From Chrysaora quinquecirrha (Eukaryota; Cnidaria; Scyphozoa; Semaeostomeae; Pelagiidae): a DNA stretch of 64,000 bases. The notes beneath the pieces are model-generated. The model did no database searches, had not been told where the DNA came from, and was given only the letters and a program-made list of their open reading frames with translations. Position 1 is the first letter of the stretch; each line of letters begins with the position of its first letter. The stretch spans positions 22,501-86,500 of the forward strand of contig JACTAT010000318.1 in the NCBI GenBank assembly GCA_014526335.1, in the 5' to 3' direction. Made by a program: the position numbers and the translations under genes. Of this stretch, positions 30,101-38,157 are shown piece by piece.

Positions 30101-32734
30101 ATCTTTAAAGTGAACCTCAAATGTTTGACCAAACATTCTCAAACATTTAATATCTTTTTGCCAGAGCCTTCAACCACAACTCCGGAGGTCTTGATAACAC
30201 TGTTCAGGGGAGGTACCTGTTTCATATTAGGAAGTTATCATCTTTGAGTTGTACAAAACTTCAAAATTGCGATGAATAGCGGAATCATTTTCGGGCATAC
30301 TTAACATCTACTTGATAACCCTATTTGTGCGGAAAATTACAGCGAGGATTGTTTCAGAATCATTGGCAAAGCAAGATCTTTGTTTCACTTAGGGGTTTTG
30401 GAATCTGTCTACATCAAAACCAAAAGGCCGGTTCTGTGTAGACAGAAAGAGTTCGTTTTCTCACTTGGACTCTTCAAATAATTCATTGGTCCTCCCGCTG
30501 TATCCGACCAGCTGATTGGTGTTTAAAACACAATGCCAATTCAGCTTTTCGTTCTTTCTGATTGGTGCATTTCGAGCCGCATCTGGGTATAAATTCCGCC
30601 TTAGTCTATTGTTTCGGTCTGTTTCTGACGTTCATACTCTGAGGAGTGTCAGACGAAAAAAGCTTTTAAGTATGCCCGAAAATGATTCCGCTATTCATCG
30701 CAATTTTGAATTTGTCATCGTAAAGGCCAAACCATTCGATTAGTGGAAGTCATCATTGCCGCACACCTCCGCATTGCCGCACAAGTCATCATTTTTCATG
30801 TTTGCCTTCCTTGAAACATTAAGTGCCATTCTCAGAAGGCGTGTGTAACATCTGTGTATCTGCTTTTTCAAAAACTTTGTTAATGTCCAGGTCTCACTTA
30901 TATAAGCCAATAACATTCTTTGATAAACCCCTTGTTACTTCAAAATGTAAAGCTTTTTAGCTGATTATGATCCATAAGTCATCATTACCCATTATAGATC
31001 TAAACCCAGATTAATCTTTTTTCAGATTCGTTAGTGAAAAGATGGGCGGTACAGTTGCAAAGGACGATCTCGCATCATTCAGCTTTGAATTACCAATCAG
31101 TCAACTACGACATGATCTCAACACCAATGTAGTACCTATTGGACAAATAGCTACTGGAATATTTTATCACAGAGCACTACTCTTCAAGGTACCCTTCAGT
31201 TGTCCAGACACCTAGCTAATTTATCTCGTTAATTAGTCTTTCTTTGCGTGGCTAGGCCGAGTGGTCAAGGCCTTCGGCTCTAGACCAAAACAGCTAGGTG
31301 AAGGCAAAGGTGGAGTGCTGTTTTTAGCACCAGTCGCTAGGATCTCAGAAGTATAGGAATTAACGAGACCTCATTCCTGTCTGTGACGCTAACGTGGCTT
31401 GGGCTTTAACATCAACCTCACTGAGCTTTTGACACTAGGAGTCAGCTGGATTAGGCTACTATGCCACAGCACCTTCATTTCCCACCTTCAGCTTAGCTGT
31501 TCGTTTCTGAGATCATTAACCAATGTATCTTTTGACAACATTAGAGATTGTTACTATATAAGTGTGTAAATACTAGAATATGAGCATCAGTCTGAAGCTA
31601 GAGGGAGGAACAAACTGCAGGTGCACTTTAGCCGTGCAGCATCTCGAAACAGTCATTGCACTATTGAAGGGGAAGGTGAAATAGTGTATTTAGCGGCAGT
31701 CGCTAGGATCTTATTAGTAGGCTAACTAATTGAGACTTCGACCCAGGCTATGACGCTACCGTAGCTGGGGCTGGAACCCCGATCTCGCTGAGCTCCTGGT
31801 ACGGCGAGCCAGCTAGCTTAAGCCATGACACGGCATCACCCTCTTGCACTAACAAAGAAATATCACTGCTTGCTTGTTTCTTTGCTTTCTCGTCAAGAAC
31901 ACCTTTGTTTTTTGCCTTCCGTTGATGTGGAATATTTACTTGACTCACCTGTTTTCTGTTATAGGCGCTGTCAGATCGTATCGGTCTATCTTGTTCCTTG
32001 ATTCGTGGTGACTACGGAAGAGCCTGGAATGAAGTCAGATTATTCGATAAAGAAGAGGTTCGTTGATCTTTGTTGATTTAAGCACTGGCCAAACGATCTA
32101 ACATTGTCGGTCAAACATTTGAGATTTGCTTTACTGTATGTAGAATGTTTGACCCTTGGGCCATGTCGCTCAATATAGTTTGACAAGCAGAACTTGCTCA
32201 GCAATGTTTTGAAATAACTTCAACAATATTTTCCACCTAGCGTTGTGAAAACGTGTTTCATAAAGCAGTTCTTTTGTGATGTGGCTAAACGATCAAACAT
32301 TTTGTTGGTCTTGTAGATCTCCAACCTCATTTCCATCGACAATACAGTTAATATTTCAAAAATGGGGTTGCCACAAAATTGGGGTGCATGGGCCTGCTAT
32401 CCCTGTCCCAAGGGGGTACTCATTAGCTTTGAATACGGGGGTCAATAGCTTTCAATAGTCATGCCATTATTTGGGTTCCGAAATCTTTTGCTAAATCAAT
32501 ATTTCGGGTCTGTCAATTGAAGGATGGAGTTGTTGTTTTTCAGTTATGTTGTAAATCTATTATTCTCTCAAAAATTTGATATTTTATTTTTATTAGTCTT
32601 ATTCATATAATCTTTCCTTGCAGACAAGCGGACCAAGGTTACCACCAAAGACATACGTTGTTGATTTGATGCATAACCCTGGTGAATGTTATCTTGCTGG
32701 AACCCCAGAAGCAGTTGCTTATCAAAGAATATAA
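3141..32734 (+). CDS. ARMC3: Armadillo repeat-containing protein 3 (25 exons found; one apparently missing)
   Basis: Exons with GT/AG borders: 3141-3188, 15425-15550, 16198-16266, 16835-16885, 17757-17845, 18011-18083, 18428-18517, 19295-19362, 20053-20124, 20558-20638, 21189-21219, 21325-21392, 22224-22308, 23081-23189, 24131-24240, 25141-25207, 25320-25392, 26168-26304, 26633-26801, 27543-27646, 28206-28304, 29389-29604, 31026-31188, 31965-32057, 32624-32734. The N-terminus MGKKKGKEPEPPPKDE and the order of segments (FEQGGLEPLINLL, KLTDSEYPVIQELA, ENRKLFHEQE, RADMLRAGVISGL, GFYDTGR, GIFYHRALLFKALSDRIG) match vertebrate ARMC3 throughout. About ten armadillo repeats come first, then a basic linker (28206-29604), then the C-terminal EDR1/CTR1/ARMC3-like domain (31026-32734). 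About 800 aa are visible; the family is about 870. The exon for the roughly 39 residues between the first two listed exons was not found, and joining those two exons directly breaks the frame. ARMC3 acts in motile cilia and sperm flagella. The introns hold many mobile elements, including a 10.6-kb transposon. Confidence 0.9.
3189..4335. other. ARMC3 first intron, left of the transposon
   Basis: I searched this stretch for the missing ARMC3 exon (expected to encode something like FDPL..ESKKAATVVLML) and saw no candidate with flanking AG/GT. Around 3700-4150 there are phrases such as 'gcatgctgcaagatattatgctg' that suggest old repeats. No gene is visible. Confidence 0.55.
4336..4340. repeat. Left target-site duplication TTAAT
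   Basis: TTAAT directly precedes the first base of the left terminal inverted repeat and is repeated as TTAAT at 14963-14967 directly after the right one. A symmetric reading of both termini (CACCCTGG...CCAGGGTG) makes the duplication 5 bp. A TTAA duplication would require unequal termini. Confidence 0.75.
4341..5325 (+). repeat. Left terminal inverted repeat (985 bp)
   Basis: It begins CACCCTGGATAACGTATG. After 20 unique bases come about 600 bp of tandem repeats, then about 350 bp of single-copy sequence ending 'aaaacaaattg'. Past 5325 the two sides diverge, except for a short inner pair (about 5491-5525 against 13935-13966, 'gttacgtaccttgat...gctaaaactat'). Confidence 0.92.
4361..4968 (+). 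repeat. Subterminal minisatellite, left arm
   Basis: About 30 tandem units of 19-21 bp share the core AGTACAGCGG, followed by one of a few alternating endings: 'tggttgtgc', 'tggatgttc', 'agggataccatg/c' or 'tgggatacc'. A few units carry 'gagttgagtgg' or 'gagttgtgtgg' instead of the core. Open frames here (4288-4548, 4524-4757, 4763-4948) are products of the stop-poor repeat and are not genes. Confidence 0.93.
5326..6020. other. Transposon interior, 3' flank of the nuclease gene
   Basis: This is AT-rich non-coding DNA between the left arm and the stop codon of the - strand gene. It probably holds the 3' UTR and poly(A) region of that gene. The stretch 5326-5490 has no counterpart on the right side of the element. 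A G+C-richer segment at 5566-5620 ('gcctgcgcgccgactg...ctgcgcgcaggcc') can pair with itself as a hairpin and could be a small nested insertion. Confidence 0.5.
6021..11646 (-). CDS. Transposase-like protein with internal YqaJ/lambda-exonuclease domain
   Basis: Exons read on the - strand: 11646-10911, 10429-9851, 9473-7239, 6811-6574, 6447-6316, 6198-6021, with GT/AG borders and agreeing phases. The start is the ATG at 11644-11646 (MDPRFKAFRD), because the same frame is closed by a TGA 11 codons upstream. Total is about 1,365 aa. Exon 1 holds an acidic region and a hydrophobic helical stretch. Exon 2 has FVLSFDGKLL and GDIDMSG. Exon 3 opens with a complete YqaJ fold core: W..R near residue 480, E553 (WGLANE), D597 (VSADG), E618-x-K620 (VEIKCP) and a Y..Q segment. 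Further on it has WDATHLMTNMRR and MREWWAAEDEP, like the D..HL and late segments of P-element/THAP9-type transposases (weak resemblance). The last exons are basic. Around 8140, 8040 and 7860 the coding frame shifts by one base, so this copy is interrupted unless those are sequencing errors. Role inferred: DNA cutting or end processing in transposition. Confidence 0.78.
11647..12652. promoter_or_regulatory. Divergent intergenic region of the transposon
   Basis: About 1 kb separates the start codons of the two head-to-head transposon genes and holds no open frame of note. It is AT-rich, and the promoters of both genes must lie here if both are transcribed. I could not identify a convincing TATA box or start site for either direction. 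Confidence 0.5.
12653..13732 (+). CDS. Seven-finger C2H2 zinc-finger protein encoded by the transposon
   Basis: A single uninterrupted frame of 359 codons starts at the ATG at 12653, just after an in-frame stop region. Residues 1-145 are Ser/Asp/Glu-rich and look disordered (DDEEGGG, SRDDDETFF). Residues from about 149 hold seven C2H2 fingers: CPKEGCNKIF...H, CSQCSKLF...H, CDVAECGKAF...H, CDLAHCQAKF...H, CPVCNRKF...H (last ligand Cys), CKVDGCGKGF...H and CEFCKTQF...HKC. The fourth linker is the canonical HTGEKAF. Long N-terminal Cys spacing (CxxxxC) in four fingers resembles TFIIIA/ZIC-type fingers. It is intronless, opposite in strand to the nuclease gene and within the element's arms, so I read it as an accessory gene of the transposon, probably a DNA-binding protein. 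Seven fingers would cover about 21 bp, close to the ~20-bp unit repeated in both arms. It could instead be a captured host gene. Confidence 0.88.
   Translation: MSRNSRYQQKSVFRSPPSGFQHRSMLYSNKDAESSSCREPLNLPRPVFPDVPDARSRYRDDEEGGGPRVQETESDSYFEYSQSRDDDETFFTGASSYQELGTPISAPSQMSMAVSTFASFASTSSHDRETQDVTEGREQSGLKCPKEGCNKIFSRKDAVKRHFDTVHRGMKIACSQCSKLFRDKAELNRHAKKIHESQELRCDVAECGKAFSSKDSLAHHKKAKHSQGSLFRCDLAHCQAKFTHKHLLEGHMVTHTGEKAFECPVCNRKFAYRHNLTRHQHNCKGRGKTQRGAGKFMCKVDGCGKGFADKRCLSRHFAASHNKVKYMCEFCKTQFAYMSALSRHKCAAKKLSYSRTSVT
13733..13977. other. 3' flank of the zinc-finger gene
   Basis: AT-rich DNA, probably the 3' UTR. It ends in the short inner inverted repeat at 13935-13966 that pairs with 5491-5525, then meets the right arm. 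Confidence 0.5.
13978..14962 (-). repeat. Right terminal inverted repeat (985 bp)
   Basis: Reverse complement of 4341-5325, with the outer end at 14962 reading inward CACCCTGGATAACGTATG. Its length equals that of the left arm and I saw no mismatch in the blocks compared. Confidence 0.92.
14335..14942 (-). repeat. Subterminal minisatellite, right arm
   Basis: Mirror of the left-arm array, with the same order of unit variants. Tandem repeats usually change quickly in copy number, so equal order on both sides points to very recent common origin or conversion of one arm by the other. Confidence 0.92.
14963..14967. repeat. Right target-site duplication TTAAT
   Basis: Direct repeat of 4336-4340, immediately outside the right arm. 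Confidence 0.75.
15069..15355. mobile_element. MITE-like repeat, 'GTCGACATAAGCC' family
   Basis: It contains inward-facing 'gacctgttgacataagg...' and '...aggtcaacataagcctg', plus 'actagttgttgacatgttgacat', phrases shared with elements at 17016-17690, 20340-20440, 28915-29200 and 61150-61315. No coding capacity. It lies just before the second ARMC3 exon found. Confidence 0.55.
15768..16110 (+). mobile_element. Decayed LINE 3' fragment (uncertain)
   Basis: In one frame this reads as a degraded late-LINE segment, including AFEIWVLKNC, comparable to the AFELRCFRRI segment of the RTE-type fragment at 60225-61162, followed by Glu/Arg-rich sequence. It is too damaged for family assignment. It lies in an ARMC3 intron. 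Confidence 0.35.
16267..16834. other. ARMC3 intron, no recognisable feature
   Basis: Non-coding. The stretch 16360-16640 has the mixed composition of an old transposon, but I saw no terminal repeats or coding remnants. Confidence 0.5.
17016..17690. mobile_element. Palindromic MITE pair
   Basis: Two arms face each other. The first (17016-17370) runs 'taaggccaggcttatgct...ggatacagttgatcgcggtt...cgggaatcagttgtcagc...'; the second (about 17385-17690) is its diverged reverse complement ('...aagcctggctttagg...gttgataactgatca...gatcaactgtatcc...gtcgacataa'). This is the fullest member of the family seen at 15069, 28915 and 61150. An open frame at 17133-17330 within it is not a gene. Confidence 0.6.
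18610..18968. mobile_element. MITE with ~80-bp terminal inverted repeats
   Basis: Left arm 'caaggagccagtagtgc...gcaaggcaagattctttcttccaagaatctg' pairs with the right arm around 18885-18965 ('gaattcttggtaggaagaatcttgtcttgcc...gctggtgctactggcttcctg'). The arms are diverged and the interior is non-coding. Confidence 0.6.
20668..20850. mobile_element. tRNA-like SINE remnants, two facing copies
   Basis: On the - strand 'ctttagcgcagtagaatcg...cttgggttcaaatcc' has the spacing of tRNA A and B boxes. A second 'tttgggttcaaatcc' faces it on the + strand at 20818-20833. This suggests two SINE heads or a fold-back copy. Neither forms a clean cloverleaf, so they are not called tRNA genes. Confidence 0.45.
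20885..21015. repeat. 'AAACATTGTTTG' dispersed repeat
   Basis: Repeated phrases such as 'tgtttgacgagcaatgtttt' and 'gatcaaacattg' in both orientations recur at 22725-23065, 29925-30165 and 32080-32300. It is probably one MITE family in ARMC3 introns. Confidence 0.5.
21826..22065. repeat. Dispersed repeat, copy 2
   Basis: Diverged copy of 2606-2890, sharing 'ggctgagattttgggt', 'ccagcgtgaaggtcttg', 'gggtagggggtgacaa' and 'ggctgaagtcgaagccaa'. Confidence 0.6.
22725..23065. repeat. 'AAACATTGTTTG' dispersed repeat, long copy
   Basis: Tandem and inverted copies of 'ccaaatgatcaaacattgtttatcaaacatttgaaatttgc' and 'acaatgtttgatcg.ttggccagggct'. It ends just before the ARMC3 exon at 23081. Confidence 0.55.
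23395..24050 (+). repeat. 28-bp minisatellite in an ARMC3 intron
   Basis: About 23 near-perfect units of 28 bp, containing TTCATTTCATACTGTATTC then GTCAGCATG, alternate 'actgta'/'acttta'/'gctgta' and 'tcgtc'/'tcttc' variants. Because 28 is not a multiple of three and the unit has no forward stop, long frames run through it (23123-24133, 23409-23927, 23605-24108). It lies wholly in the intron between exons 23081-23189 and 24131-24240. Confidence 0.95.
24265..25080. other. ARMC3 intron, unclassified repeat-like DNA
   Basis: No exon or structured repeat could be recognised. The frames at 24159-24567 are readthrough of the preceding exon or chance. Confidence 0.45.
25395..26110 (+). repeat. AGTAAT-type microsatellite
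   Basis: About 700 bp of imperfect (AGTAAT)n with AGT, GGTAAT and AACAGT variants starts within a few bases of the ARMC3 5' splice site at 25393. The long frames on both strands here (Asn/Ser-rich +, Leu/Thr/Ile-rich -) are repeat artefacts. Confidence 0.95.
26880..27480 (+). repeat. Pentameric (CAAGY)n array
   Basis: About 600 bp of CAAGC/CAAGT pentamers, with occasional 'caagttgagc' spacers, sits in the ARMC3 intron before the exon at 27543. The Ser/Gln/Val/Lys frames in it are artefacts. Confidence 0.95.
27763..28065 (+). mobile_element. tRNA-derived SINE
   Basis: The head 'ggtctctgtggcacagtggttagcgtgctggactc' carries an A box, and 'gtgggttcgagc' supplies the B box about 50 bp later. A body containing 'taaatgggtacctgg' follows, a phrase I associate with the central domain of widespread metazoan SINEs. 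The tail ends in repeated 'ctttac'. The anticodon arm is not a clean tRNA, so this is a SINE rather than a tRNA gene. Confidence 0.75.
28335..28925. mobile_element. MITE-like element with 'GGGAGACA' termini
   Basis: Shares 'gccatgcttatgtc...tatggctaa', 'ttgtattcgacgtgtttctcagggtagctaaacatgcgagtgac' and 'ggtggctcaactgggagacaccgaggggacat' with the reverse-oriented copy at 62400-62700 in the DEK gene. An unrelated AT-rich middle (about 28460-28720) may be a nested insertion. Confidence 0.6.
28915..29200. mobile_element. MITE of the 'GTCGACATAAGCC' family
   Basis: 'ggatacagttgactgcagtcgcaagagcgctcaa...gactgacgggaatcagttgtcaac' matches the left arm of 17016-17690 and the fragment at 61150-61315. 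Confidence 0.6.
29925..30165. repeat. 'AAACATTGTTTG' dispersed repeat
   Basis: Starts 'ggcctggtcaactgatcaaacattgtcaaac' and ends 'aaatgtttgaccaaacattctcaaacatt', the inverted-end layout of the same family as 22725-23065. Confidence 0.5.
30248..30715. mobile_element. Non-autonomous element with ~48-bp inverted ends
   Basis: Left end 'ttcaaaattgcgatgaatagcggaatcattttcgggcatactt' and right end 'aagtatgcccgaaaatgattccgctattcatcgcaattttgaa' are exact inverted repeats. The interior ('attggtcctcccgctg...gattggtgtttaaaacacaa...ctgggtataaatt...gtctgtttctgac') is shared with 37540-37740 and 47150-47345 in the DEK copies; the part near 'ctgaggagtgtcagacg' also recurs at 40690-40760. Confidence 0.75.
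31245..31500 (+). mobile_element. tRNA-derived SINE (family 2)
   Basis: The head 'gcgtggctaggccgagtggtcaaggccttcggctctagacc' is tRNA-Leu/Ser-like. The body 'ggtgaaggcaaaggtggagtgctgtttttagcaccagtcgctaggatctcag' recurs at 31665-31850, 41465-41815 and 63090-63150. Confidence 0.65.
31665..31850 (+). mobile_element. SINE family 2, second copy
   Basis: Partial copy: 'aggggaaggtgaaatagtgtatttagcggcagtcgctaggatctta...gctatgacgctaccgtagctggggctgga'. Confidence 0.6.
32080..32300. repeat. 'AAACATTGTTTG' dispersed repeat
   Basis: 'gcactggccaaacgatctaacattgtcggtcaaacatttgagatttgc' at the left and 'gtggctaaacgatcaaacatttt' at the right; same family as 22725-23065. Confidence 0.5.
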
Positions 32735-33925
32735 AAGCTCAAAAACTCTGTTTGACAGATTGATTAAGCCTCGTTTTTCCAGATGTATAAAATGTTATAA
32801 GCGATAGAGAGGCTACAAGGGGAGACACTTTTTAAAGATATACACAGAGTTTACTTTTTGTACATTATGCTAATTTTGATGATTGAATGTAATTAATGAA
32901 TACATAGTCTCTCCTGAGTTATGCAAAGCCTCAAAATTGCGATGACAAAACAGAAGCGTCTTTCAGCCTGATGTTATGCTCATCATTGCCGCTGATAGAG
33001 GGTGCGCGATCAGGTACCTTCATCCCGCCATCTCACACCTTTCTTTTGTATATCCCGTATCCATATCCTGGTCCCGCTCCCCCTCCCTTTCCCGTATCCC
33101 GCCAACCAGGAAGCGTATATCCCGTATCGCGCCGGTCAAAAACAGCCGCTCTCGCCATCCCGCCAAACCTATTGTGCACCCTCCTGATAAGCGAATATAT
33201 GAAAATTCTTCGAGTTTAGCTACATGATTTTACCCGTTCTTGCCTGAAAATGTCCTGTTCTGAGAAATCATGAGGTGGCTATACGCTACGACAAAAATGT
33301 TGCGACCGAAGTTCTTCCATAATCAACGAACGGCTCCCAGAAAATTTTCAGACTAACGCGAGAAAGGAACCCAATTTGTTGCGTCGCCATACGCCGCTAT
33401 ACGATGCGATTTACTGCGTCGCTTTACGATGCGATTTTACTGGTGACATGTTAATGCCACAACATGCCGCGAAAAGTTCAATCAACATTCTGCGACCTGG
33501 TTGGAAAATAAACTGAATGTTGTTCTTGTTAGAAAGCATATATTTTATATCTTTTTGCGGAACATGAATGCGAGGTGTGTTTCATTCCAAAAAAAGACGT
33601 GCTAGATTTTCGCTATAACAAAATGATTTCCGAGTGGCTTACAGCAAGACAATGGGATTTGCAGCAAGGGTTTATGAGATTTCTAATAAGGAAATTTCCC
33701 CTTAGTACCCTTCTATGTACATACATATTGTAGATACTGTAGCATCTCTGTCTGGGCAATAGAAATGTTTCTCCGATTGAGATTTGAAATTAGATTAGAG
33801 GTCTTTTGAGTTTAGAATTTCCTCTCTTTTCCTTGTTTGTCACTTTCAATAAGTTTTTCTAGTAGGGTTTTCACTTTTTCTCATATTTGCAAGTTGCCCA
33901 TTTCGGGGGTGCGAAAATTCTCTCC
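32735..33925. other. ARMC3 3' UTR and ARMC3-DEK intergenic region
   Basis: This stretch is duplicated almost completely at 51028-52315, which shows that the duplicated unit spanned the end of ARMC3 and the DEK promoter. Short frames at 32971-33227 lie in repeat-like sequence, and a frame around 33548-33720 recurs in the second copy; neither looks selected as a protein. Confidence 0.6.
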
Positions 33926-33932
33926 CTTGCCC

Positions 33933-34030
33933 ATTGGAACGCCCATTGAAAAAGAATGCACCACGTGACAACATGACAAACAGCGCGCGTCAAAGTTGAA
34001 TTGAAGTCTGTCAGCGAAGAACACAAGATG
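33933..34030 (+). promoter_or_regulatory. Promoter elements of DEK copy 1
   Basis: An inverted CCAAT box (ATTGG at 33933-33937), an E-box CACGTG (33962-33967) and AAGATGGCGG overlapping the start codon (YY1-type motif) are all kept at the equivalent positions before DEK copy 3. Motif matches only; activity is not shown. Confidence 0.4.
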
Positions 34031-36029
34031 GCGGTAGGAGATGAAGAAAAACCTTGTCAATCTGAGCAGCAGGTTGTAGTAGTAAAAGTTCTTTTAAATA
34101 TTTAGATCAATTTTATTGAAATATAAAACGTAGCTTTATTCTTTAGACTGTTTATCTTTCTAATTTTTGTGATATATGTTGCAATAAACGAATGTTTTCA
34201 ACCCATGTGTAGGAGGAAAAGATGGCGGACGAAAAACCTGCCGAAGAAGAGGAAGATCAGGAATCAAGTGATGAAGAACCGGGTAAATTATCTAAAATCC
34301 TCAGAGAATTAGTTATTCGATGAAGCTGTTGCATTTCGCCTGAATTAGCTGCATTGTGGCGAAATTACCAAATGAAAACCAAGTTTTAGAAAGCCCGCCA
34401 AAAACATGTCTGCCTGGCTTCCTGGCAACCGACAGCAGGAAGGCCCAATAAAAAGGCCTACAATGCCTAACAACCTCTTATGGCATGAAGGCCCGTTGCC
34501 CCCTGAAACAATCACGAAAATAGGTGTTTAAATCCAAGGTTAAAATGTTGTAGCTGTTGCATATACAACTTATTTTTTTTTAAAAACCACACCCTTTTTG
34601 ACCACACCCATTTTGCATTGTTGGATGCCAGATTGCATACAGTAGTATGGCACTCGCACACCCGAAATTAAAAGTATAACAATAAGATAGAACAATAGAA
34701 AGCTGCTCTTAGTACTCTGCAAACTGGCAAGTCTTGCAAACTAGGTGGTCTACACCGGTTTGTGGCCTTTTTCAATGAGATCTCAGGTTTACAAGAGCCC
34801 CCTTTCCATTGTTTCATCCTATTGTTGGCCTATTGTTCTATTGAAAAACTCAGGTGTGCAATTGCCCAACTCTGCAGTGGGGGGTCCACTTGCTTAGTTG
34901 GAAATTTGAATCCTAAAAAATTTGCAAATTTGCCTTCATGAAAATGAAGAGCTAGTTTGCAGCCAGACTGCTTTTTATGGTATCAAGTAGAACAAAGGAA
35001 AACAAAATGGAACTATTGTTTTGCTATTGTTTTCAAAACAATATTGCTATTGTTTTGAAAAGCATACCTTCTATGCAGGTTGCATGCAGTCAATTTTTGC
35101 AGGGGGGCTTGACTAGTTGTATTTCGTACCTTGCTTTTGTTGGAAATAATAAAAGAAAAAGGAGCCGGCAACCAAAAAAACTTTCCAGCCTGGACTAGAT
35201 GTGCATTCTATTGTTGTTTAAGGAAAAGGAACAAAAGACCTTTTGTTCAAAACAATAGGGGGCTGGGCTCTGTGCCTTATGACAGACAGTTCTGTAATGC
35301 ATATTTTTTATTTTTAGAGCCAGGTCTTCTTTACAAACCTGTGATGATTTTCGACCAGAAAAGAGAAAGAAAGAAGGTAGAAAGATTATCATTATCACTG
35401 CAAGAAAAACCCAAGAAAGAAGGTCTTGATTATTCAAAGGTAAGTCATTGACGGCACAATGTCAAAATAACTCTGTGAAGTCTTGAATTTTGAACTACTG
35501 TAACTGAAGGCATTAAGCCACCAGTTTGTGTGGAGCAATTTATACTTTTTTGCTTGTGACAAGATACAAGACTGATCTTTTTTATTGCCTTTTTGCACAT
35601 TGACAGAGCAACTTTATAGGGCTCCTCAAGGATGATTTTCTGAAAATAAATTGTTTGTCATTAACAGAGTTTCTTATAATGTTCACCTTTTTATTTCATT
35701 TGTCTTTTTATTTCAAGGGTAGAGGCTTGAAGCTTGGAGACATTGAAATTGGTAAGATTGTAAATTTACAACCCAGGTTTATTCAGCACATTTGATTCAA
35801 TGTAAATCAGAGAGGATTTTTTTCTAAACTTTTAATTTTGATTTCTTTCCCAGTCAAATATGAGTTAGATCGAACCTTGTCAAGTGAACTGAAGCCATTG
35901 CATAAGTTGCTGTATGGAAGAGAAGGGAAGGTAAGGAATGCTGTAAAATGTTTTACCTATATTTATCACTGATCTTATCCAAAATGCCTTTAAAACACTG
36001 TCTACTTTAATACTAAAACCCTGTGTTTC

Positions 36030-36290
36030 ATAGGTCACAGGTCTGCAGGGCCCTTGAGAGGAAGCCAGGGTCCCTGGGTAATGTAATTGTACATGGCCCT
36101 GATGGGCTTTTCAGGGGGAGCATCAACAGTAATTTTAATTTCTGGGGTCCCTACAAAGCCCAAACCCCAGCCTTTTACACCAATGGACCCCCTTTTTTAT
36201 GCTAGTGCAGGTCTATGTTTTCACTATCATATGTCACAAAAGACTGAAAAGAGTAGTTTATTGTTTTTAATGTGCTAATTAATTACCAAT
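36030..36290. repeat. Intronic block kept in all three DEK copies
   Basis: 'ggtctgcagggcccttgagag...agccagggtccctgggtaa...caatggacccccctttt' is present in intron 5 of copies 1, 2 (42095-42340) and 3 (54300-54545). It predates the duplications and may be an old mobile element. Confidence 0.6.
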
Positions 36291-36399
36291 TTTTCAAAAA
36301 TGCTTATTGTTAACTTTGTTTATGTTTGCTTCTTGTGTTTTGTAGACAACAATGGTAAAGAAAAATATAAGAGCATTTTGTGGATTTCCTTATGACTCT

Positions 36400-37032
36400 G
36401 TAAGTCTGAAAATTGGAATATTGTTTTTGTATCCCATTTAACTAAAATCTTCATGTCTCTTTATGCAATATAGTAATATAGAAGTAATATAGAATTTCTA
36501 TGCTTTTCTGGATAGCATGGATAGTTTCCATACAATTGGAAGGGACGCTGTCCATTGAGTGTCTAAATTTTAGATGTCGATTTGACATCATGAATATCAG
36601 ACTTTTATCTAATCATGTAGTGCTTTGTCTTATGAGACAATTATACAAATAATTAAAACACTGATTAGATTCATATAAGATCAAATTAGACTGTTGGTAT
36701 ATTGGCTGCAATTAAGGCTGCATTTAATCCAAATGCCCCAGCAACGACCAGGCAAAGTATACTTCTTTGACTTATGGAGATATTCACTGCAGTGGTCTAA
36801 TACAATCTAAGCTAAAAGTGTCTAAACTGCATCTAAATCCATCTAACTCTAAAACAAAAGGTCTAAAATGCATCTAAATATTTTAGATGTTACCTGATTC
36901 CTGTCATGTGTCTAATAAGAATGTCTGATTGTCTAATAAGAGGGGAACACAATCTAAATTATAATATTTTTTAGACACCCAATGGGCACAGTCTCTTGAT
37001 TACTGTAATATGATGTTTTCTTGCTTTGGCAG
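36400..37032. other. Intron 6 of DEK copy 1
   Basis: Repeats the motif 'catctaaat' and 'gtctaataaga' several times. A similar region lies at 42785-42960 in copy 2 and has largely gone from copy 3. Confidence 0.45.
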
Positions 37033-38157
37033 GACTCTAAAGAATATTCAAATCTTCAATGGAGTCTTGAAAAGTGAGCTTTCTTTTTGTGCACATCTTT
37101 CACGTTTCATCATTATTTCTACAAATGTGATTAATCAACATAGGTTCTTCATCATCTAACACTCTGTACGAATCTATGTGCACTTGAAAGTGCAAATTCT
37201 AGAAGTGTGTTCCATTCATATTTCTGTGGTTTTCTTTCTTCAGGTTCACAAACACAGGTCTGCAAAGGCTTTGTGGAATTTTCGGAATGGAACAAAAAGG
37301 CAAAAGGGTGAGTTGAAAATTCATTAGCATAAGCCTTCACAAGCATTCACAAGTCTCATGCCATCATTGGGCAGCGAATGATGTGGCTCTTATCTTATAT
37401 ATTGCATCAGATTAAAAAGGTGTGAAATAACTAACCAAACCTTCTAAGAAGCTCAGATTTCGGGCACCAAGTTATGTTAATGTTTTGCTTTATAACACCT
37501 GCTCAATCAAGCCAACGTAATGCAAAGTTAATTCAGTTAATTTTGTTGGTCTTCCTGCTGCATCCCTGCAAGTTGATTGGTGTTCAAAACACAATAACAA
37601 TTCAGCTTCACTTTCCTGATTATTCATTTCAATCCACATCTGGGTAAATATTAATTGTTAATTGTTTTAGTCTGTTTCTAACATTTGTACTTGTACTGTT
37701 CTTAGGCCTGTCAGATGTAGAAAACTTTTAAGAATTTCCAAAGATTTTTCCACTATTTCTTACAATTCTCAAAACTACTGTATAACAATTATCTTTTGTT
37801 TAACAGGATGAATTGAAAGAGAAAGTTTTGAAGTTTTTGATGGAACCATACAAAACTAACAAGGTAAGACTCAAAAGATGGTCACATCCTGCAAATAGAT
37901 TTCTTTAGAAAGTTCCAGACTTGCTTATGTAATGAACAGATATTGATTAAAATAATTTTCTAATAAGAATACTCTTAAGAAAGTGCCTAGTGCCTACTTG
38001 TCAGGAACTTTAGAAACTCTACAAGATGGAGGAAAGGGTCCATCAGAATTGAGGAAATACTTATAAACTTTAACATGATATTTCTGTGGTTTTTCATTAT
38101 GATGTGCTCCCCAGTGGTTTCTTCTGTATAGATAACTGAACTAAATTTGATCTATGT

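Noticed and set aside
31245..31290. Possible tRNA-Leu/Ser gene
   Set aside because: Only the 5' half is tRNA-like; the rest is the SINE body found elsewhere in the window.
33548..33720. Frame with CEVCFIPKKDVLDF conserved at 51780-51931
   Set aside because: The two copies come from a recent duplication and the differences mostly alter amino acids, with different ends; no sign of selection.
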